DNA from: Methanosphaera sp. rholeuAM130
Lineage (GTDB): Archaea > Methanobacteriota > Methanobacteria > Methanobacteriales > Methanobacteriaceae
NCBI GenBank assembly: GCA_003266065.1
Contig: MUZY01000224.1
Coordinates: 1-5,641, forward strand
Direction: 5' to 3'
DNA length: 5,641 nucleotides
This document shows positions 5,229-5,641 of this stretch, one piece after another; the first letter of the stretch is position 1, and every line of letters starts with the position of its first letter. The position numbers and the translations under genes are program-made. A model generated the notes under the pieces. It worked only from the letters and a program-made list of their open reading frames with translations. It ran no database searches and had not been told where the DNA came from.

Positions 5229-5641
5229 ATGAGAGTTAGGGAGATAATAATCGAATCATTAAAGTTGCCATTTACAGATTATAAATCATTTGTATTGGTA
5301 TTTATTTTGATGTTGTCATGCGAAGCAATCTCACAATTGTCACGATCATATAAAATGGGGAACTATTATCTTTTAATGGTGATTGTAAGATCCGTAGTTA
5401 CTCTAATATTGATTGGAATAAGTATGAACATAATAAATCATGTCATATTTCGTAAAAAATTGCATTTAAATGTTAAAGAACATTTTTTAGAGGGATTAAA
5501 GGAGTATTTCATTACATTGTATTACCTTTTAATTTCGGCAATTATAAGTATATTTTTCATTCATATAACCGGTCTTTATTCGGCAATCGTTAACATTCAG
5601 GAATATGTCCTGCAAATGGATATTGATTCGGCGTCGTTAAC
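5229..5641 (+). CDS. Multi-pass membrane protein resembling the DUF4013 family, N-terminal part (3' end outside window)
   Basis: ATG at 5229 opens a frame that stays open to the window edge (137 codons). The N-terminus MREIIIESLKLPFTDYKSF-like pattern (M-R-V-R-E-I, then SLKLPFTDYKSF) resembles the amphipathic opening helix of DUF4013 proteins, which are common in methanogens. Hydrophobic segments follow at about residues 20-37, 45-64 and 90-110: FVLVFILMLS, then LLMVIVRSVVTLILIGISM, then FITLYYLLISAIISIFFIHI. A basic loop (IFRKKLHLNVKEH) separates the second and third. The protein is therefore an integral membrane protein with at least three helices and more expected downstream. Function of the family is unknown. 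It lies 236 bases behind the lysin gene with its own promoter, so a shared task with the lysin is not shown. The family assignment is from pattern memory only. Confidence 0.7.
   Translation, partial: MRVREIIIESLKLPFTDYKSFVLVFILMLSCEAISQLSRSYKMGNYYLLMVIVRSVVTLILIGISMNIINHVIFRKKLHLNVKEHFLEGLKEYFITLYYLLISAIISIFFIHITGLYSAIVNIQEYVLQMDIDSASL

Overview
The window is AT-rich archaeal DNA, most likely from a pseudomurein-walled methanogen of the order Methanobacteriales (Methanobrevibacter or Methanosphaera type). Four things point there: the end of an A/V-type ATP synthase subunit D gene, a CCA-less archaeal tRNA-Gln, TATA-type promoters with oligo-T terminators, and above all a large secreted protein with pseudomurein-binding repeats and a pseudomurein endoisopeptidase-like catalytic domain. 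The genus cannot be fixed from the sequence alone.

Layout. Bases 1-351 hold the 3' end of the ATP synthase subunit D gene, closed by a hairpin plus T-run terminator. Bases 352-534 are a non-coding gap with a TATA-like promoter at its right end. Bases 535-1650 encode a stand-alone ATP-grasp enzyme of unknown substrate. Converging on it from the minus strand is a 52-residue single-pass membrane protein (1724-1882), preceded on the same strand by tRNA-Gln(UUG) (1965-2036). Bases 2037-2412 are an AT-rich gap with the tRNA promoter (minus strand), several inverted repeats, and the promoter and Shine-Dalgarno site of the next gene. Bases 2413-4992 encode the 859-residue surface or secreted lysin-like protein, ending in a T-rich terminator. 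After a 236-base gap with nothing recognisable except a promoter, 5229-5641 hold the start of a multi-pass membrane protein resembling the DUF4013 family, cut by the window edge.

The genes look like independent transcription units (ATP synthase, ATP-grasp, tRNA with small membrane protein, lysin, membrane protein), not one pathway. The most interesting element is the lysin. It combines a signal peptide, a Ser/Thr/Asn-rich stalk, three Ig-like domains, two copies of a pseudomurein-binding module, and a C-terminal Cys-His-Asp transglutaminase-fold peptidase that ends like the lysins of Methanothermobacter viruses. No virus genes surround it, so it looks like a cell-encoded wall hydrolase, used either for wall remodelling or against other methanogens. 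Its start is also unusual: the only codon that fits both the Shine-Dalgarno site and a normal signal peptide is ATT.
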